Source of the DNA: an uncultured Peptococcaceae bacterium
GTDB lineage: Bacteria; Bacillota; Peptococcia; Peptococcales; Peptococcaceae
NCBI GenBank assembly: GCA_945949655.1
Contig: CAMFFG010000041.1
Location: 1-8,348, forward strand
Direction of reading: 5' to 3'
Length of the DNA: 8,348 nt
Positions 6,932 to 8,348 of this stretch are shown one piece after another. A program made the position numbers and the translations under genes. Below the pieces are notes generated by a model, which saw only the letters and a list, made by a program, of their open reading frames with translations, ran no database searches and was not told the DNA's origin. The first letter of the stretch is position 1. Each line of letters opens with the position of its first letter.

Positions 6932-7663
6932 TTATGCGTTCTCCCCCTCCGCCGCACCGTTCAGCTTTGCAATATTTTCTGTTCTTTCCTCAATGCCGGT
7001 GATCCTTCCATCCAGCATGTGCACAATGCGCCCGGCATACATAGCCACCTCCGCATCATGGCTGACCATGATCAGCGTTTTATGCTCCGTGCGCACGATC
7101 TCCTGCATAAACTCTAAAATTTCAATGGTTGTCTTACTGTCCAGATTTCCCGTGGGTTCATCGGCAAAAATAATCTTGGGATTACTCACCAGTGACCGGG
7201 CAATACTCACCCGCTGCTGCTGACCGCCACTCATCTGTCCAGGCTTGTTATGCAACCGCTTGCCCAGACCCAGCTTAATCAGAATATCCCGGCTGCGTTT
7301 GATCCTGTTTTTTTTGCTGATGCCCTGTATCGTCAGCGGCAGCATCACATTTTCCAGAGCCGTCAGCGACGGGATCAGATTATACTGCTGAAAAATAAAA
7401 CCCATCTCTTTGGCCCGAAACCGGGACATATTTTTCTCGCTGACCTTATTGATCCGCACTCCGTTTACAATAATATCGCCTTTGGTAGGCCGCTCCAGCC
7501 CCGACAGCATGTTCAGCAGCGTTGACTTGCCGCAACCCGAAGTGCCCAGAATCGCCACAAACTCTCCCCGCTCAATGGATAAACTGATCCCATCCAGCGC
7601 TGTAATGATCTCTGACCCTACTTTGTATTTTTTTACAACATCCTTCGCCTCGATCAGCGCCAA
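6932..7663 (-). CDS. ABC transporter ATP-binding protein (MacB/LolD type)
   Basis: This cytoplasmic ATPase subunit of the transporter has all the family motifs in its 243 residues: Walker A GTSGCGKST (40-48), Q-loop FQQYNL (91-96), signature MSGGQ (144-148), Walker B IIFADEP with Glu169, D-loop GNLDS (172-176) and H-loop His202 (SHD). The opening (M)ALIEAKDVVKKYKVG matches the usual start of the family. The start is therefore taken as TTG at 7661-7663, with GGAGGGGGG about 7 nt upstream. The reading frame is open for another 64 codons upstream, but the predicted promoter and start site lie within that stretch. An ATG at 7739-7741 would add 26 residues with four cysteines, but it would be almost leaderless. 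The gene is followed after 1 nt by the CARDB-like gene, so the two are translationally coupled. Confidence 0.93.
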   Translation of the reverse strand: MALIEAKDVVKKYKVGSEIITALDGISLSIERGEFVAILGTSGCGKSTLLNMLSGLERPTKGDIIVNGVRINKVSEKNMSRFRAKEMGFIFQQYNLIPSLTALENVMLPLTIQGISKKNRIKRSRDILIKLGLGKRLHNKPGQMSGGQQQRVSIARSLVSNPKIIFADEPTGNLDSKTTIEILEFMQEIVRTEHKTLIMVSHDAEVAMYAGRIVHMLDGRITGIEERTENIAKLNGAAEGENA

Positions 7664-7695
7664 ACAGCTTCCCCCCTCCCCTTTTATCTCCACAC

Positions 7696-7720
7696 AAAAA
7701 ACACCGCTTCTCATCAGTGT
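7696..7720 (-). terminator. Terminator-like hairpin in the ABC operon leader (possible attenuator)
   Basis: On the minus strand ACACTG (7715-7720) can pair with CGGTGT (7701-7706), six pairs including one T-G wobble, around an 8-nt loop. It is followed at once by a run of six T (7696-7701). This lies between the predicted start site (about 7745) and the TTG start codon. A competing pairing exists: CCATACAC just upstream can pair imperfectly with GTGTGG just downstream of the T run, which would break the hairpin. Premature termination is therefore possible, but the stem is short. Confidence 0.35.
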
Positions 7721-7751
7721 ATGGCAGTCAGTAGTACACATCTCTCCCCTA

Positions 7752-7780
7752 ATACTATAAGCTTTCTCTACAATTGTCAA
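7752..7780 (-). promoter_or_regulatory. Sigma-A-type promoter of the ABC transporter operon
   Basis: The minus strand has a perfect TTGACA (7775-7780), a 17-nt spacer and TAGTAT (7752-7757; 4 of 6 matches). TATAGT (7754-7759) matches better but leaves only 15 nt. The start site would be near 7745, leaving a leader of roughly 80 nt before the TTG start codon. The -35 box overlaps a palindromic ACAATTGT. Confidence 0.68.
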
Positions 7781-7798
7781 TCTTTTCTTTTCCAATCT

Positions 7799-7820
7799 TA
7801 GAATAATTGCAAATATTCTA
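7799..7820. repeat. Inverted repeat TAGAATA-N8-TATTCTA upstream of the ABC promoter
   Basis: A perfect 7-bp dyad with an 8-nt spacer lies about 20 nt upstream of the -35 box, where an activator or other regulator could bind. Its half ATATTCT (7813-7819) recurs at 7854-7860 and 7880-7886 in the same orientation, the first copy within a longer shared block TTGCA(A)TATTCTAT. The local sequence is AT-rich, so the evidence is moderate. Confidence 0.35.
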
Positions 7821-7855
7821 TCTGTTAGACTGTATCTCTCTGTTAAAAGTTGCAT

Positions 7856-8211
7856 ATTCTATACCAGCTTTTTGAAAAAATATTCTTTTTCAGGCTCCGG
7901 CCGCAGCGGATACCACCTTCCGCAGATAAACTGAAAAAGCGTCCCATCAAAGTCAGAGTGCATTGCTTTTACAATACATGCACCCTATAAGATTTCCATG
8001 GACCGGATCTTCACCCACTCTTTTTGCCAGACTATCCAGTACACACAGAAACCCCAACAGTAAGCCAAACTATTTTTCACACTGCTCTTTTTTGTTATTC
8101 TACACATCACTGCAAACCACACATCTCTCTACTGCTAACATGCCCCATTGCAGGGCTATTATACACAGCCCTAGCATTTTCCTTATTGTGCCAATCATTT
8201 CGCCATGCATT
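7856..8211. other. Intergenic stretch without a convincing gene
   Basis: About 350 bases in which no reading frame has a ribosome site together with family-like protein sequence. A 34-codon minus-strand frame (7859-7963), ATG-initiated and containing the string DFDGTLF, and a 40-codon frame in the same phase just upstream of it (7985-8107) are separated by a single TAG. They could be remnants of a decayed gene or chance. A small inverted repeat AGGGCT (8152-8157) / AGCCCT (8167-8172) is present. No tRNA, rRNA, CRISPR repeat or transposase was recognised. Confidence 0.5.
7873..7939. repeat. Overlapping inverted repeats (TGAAAAA / CTTTTTCAG / CTGAAAAAG)
   Basis: CTTTTTCAG (7885-7893) is perfectly complementary to CTGAAAAAG (7931-7939), and part of it (7886-7892) also to TGAAAAA (7873-7879). 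The two pairings exclude each other. Inside the larger loop GCGGA (7906-7910) pairs with TCCGC (7919-7923). In the minus-strand RNA this could fold into alternative structures upstream of the mapped ABC promoter. It also overlaps a 34-codon open frame, so the pattern may have another cause. Confidence 0.3.
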
Positions 8212-8282
8212 GCGAAAGCTAGTAGACGACCGGTTGCCGAAACGCTGCCAGCGGTTCCGCCGGATTGGAAATAGCTTTCTGC
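8212..8282. repeat. Strong composite inverted repeat / RNA-structure candidate
   Basis: GAAAGCTA (8214-8221) and TAGCTTTC (8272-8279) are perfect complements, extended by GC/GC (8212-8213 with 8281-8282) across one bulged base. Inside, CCGG (8230-8233) can pair with CCGG (8260-8263), and an inner stem runs from CGAAACGCT to AGCGGTTCCG (8238-8246 with 8250-8259) with one mismatch and one bulge around a GCC loop. There is no T run on either side, so it is not a standard terminator. It abuts the -35 box of the plus-strand promoter. Confidence 0.5.
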
Positions 8283-8311
8283 TTGCCAGAACACCAGTCA
8301 ACAGCTATAAT
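8283..8311 (+). promoter_or_regulatory. Plus-strand sigma-A-type promoter reading out of the window
   Basis: TTGCCA (8283-8288; 5 of 6 matches) is followed after exactly 17 nt by a perfect TATAAT (8306-8311). Transcription would start near 8318 and leave the window, divergent from the ABC operon. No ribosome site or sure start codon is visible in the last 30 bases; an ATG at 8342 lacks a Shine-Dalgarno. The target is either a gene or an RNA beyond 8348. Confidence 0.65.
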
Positions 8312-8348
8312 AAAAGTACCCACTAAACATACAAATTGCATATGGCGT

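Noticed and set aside
7742..7855. N-terminal extension of the ATPase to the ATG at 7855
   Set aside because: It contains the TTGACA/TAGTAT promoter, lacks a ribosome site and has no family similarity before the TTG start.
8034..8048. Shared word ATCCAGTACACA with bases 103-114
   Set aside because: A 12-bp match is expected about once or twice by chance in 8 kb; flanks do not match.
8230..8272. Minus-strand resemblance to a T-box element (GGCGGAACCGC)
   Set aside because: Only a few bases match the T-box core, no terminator follows, and no aminoacyl-tRNA or amino-acid gene is downstream.
7963..8274. Plus-strand 103-codon open frame
   Set aside because: Composition is not protein-like, there is no ribosome site, and it runs through the inverted repeats; most likely chance.

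Overview
The window looks like chromosomal DNA of a Gram-positive anaerobe of the Clostridia, probably Lachnospiraceae-like. This is inferred from moderate GC content, strong purine-rich Shine-Dalgarno sites, GTG and TTG starts used alongside ATG, and protein families common in that group. No species can be named from the sequence. All six confidently called genes, and one truncated gene at the left edge, are on the minus strand, so the story reads from right to left.

Right end (about 7664-8348): roughly 600 bases with no convincing gene. It holds the promoter (7752-7780) and leader of the ABC operon, several AT-rich repeats and dyads upstream of that promoter, a strong stem-forming inverted repeat (8212-8282), and directly next to it a good plus-strand promoter (8283-8311) that fires out of the window.

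ABC operon (7663 down to 3735): an ATP-binding subunit with a TTG start, then a secreted, membrane-anchored protein with about four CARDB/COG1361-like beta-sandwich modules, then a MacB/FtsX-type permease. The genes are 1 nt apart and then overlap by 8 nt, so they are very likely translated as a coupled unit. The beta-sandwich protein sits where a membrane-fusion adaptor is found in better-known MacB-like systems. A rho-independent terminator (3642-3676) closes the operon. The leader carries a terminator-like hairpin that could act as an attenuator.

NAD-salvage operon (3474 down to 211): a sigma-A-type promoter (3514-3542) drives a DUF695-RraB fusion protein, a Nudix/winged-helix protein of the NrtR type, and nicotinate phosphoribosyltransferase (pncB), with gaps of 20 and 16 nt. 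NrtR proteins are known regulators of NAD metabolism, so the operon probably contains its own regulator. An AT-rich dyad over the -10 and start site is a candidate operator.

Left edge (1-90): the first 30 codons of a lipoprotein gene that runs off the window, 120 nt downstream of pncB.

The most interesting parts are the ABC transporter with its beta-sandwich partner and an EF-hand-like loop in the permease, and the undocumented pairing of an RraB-type protein with NAD salvage.
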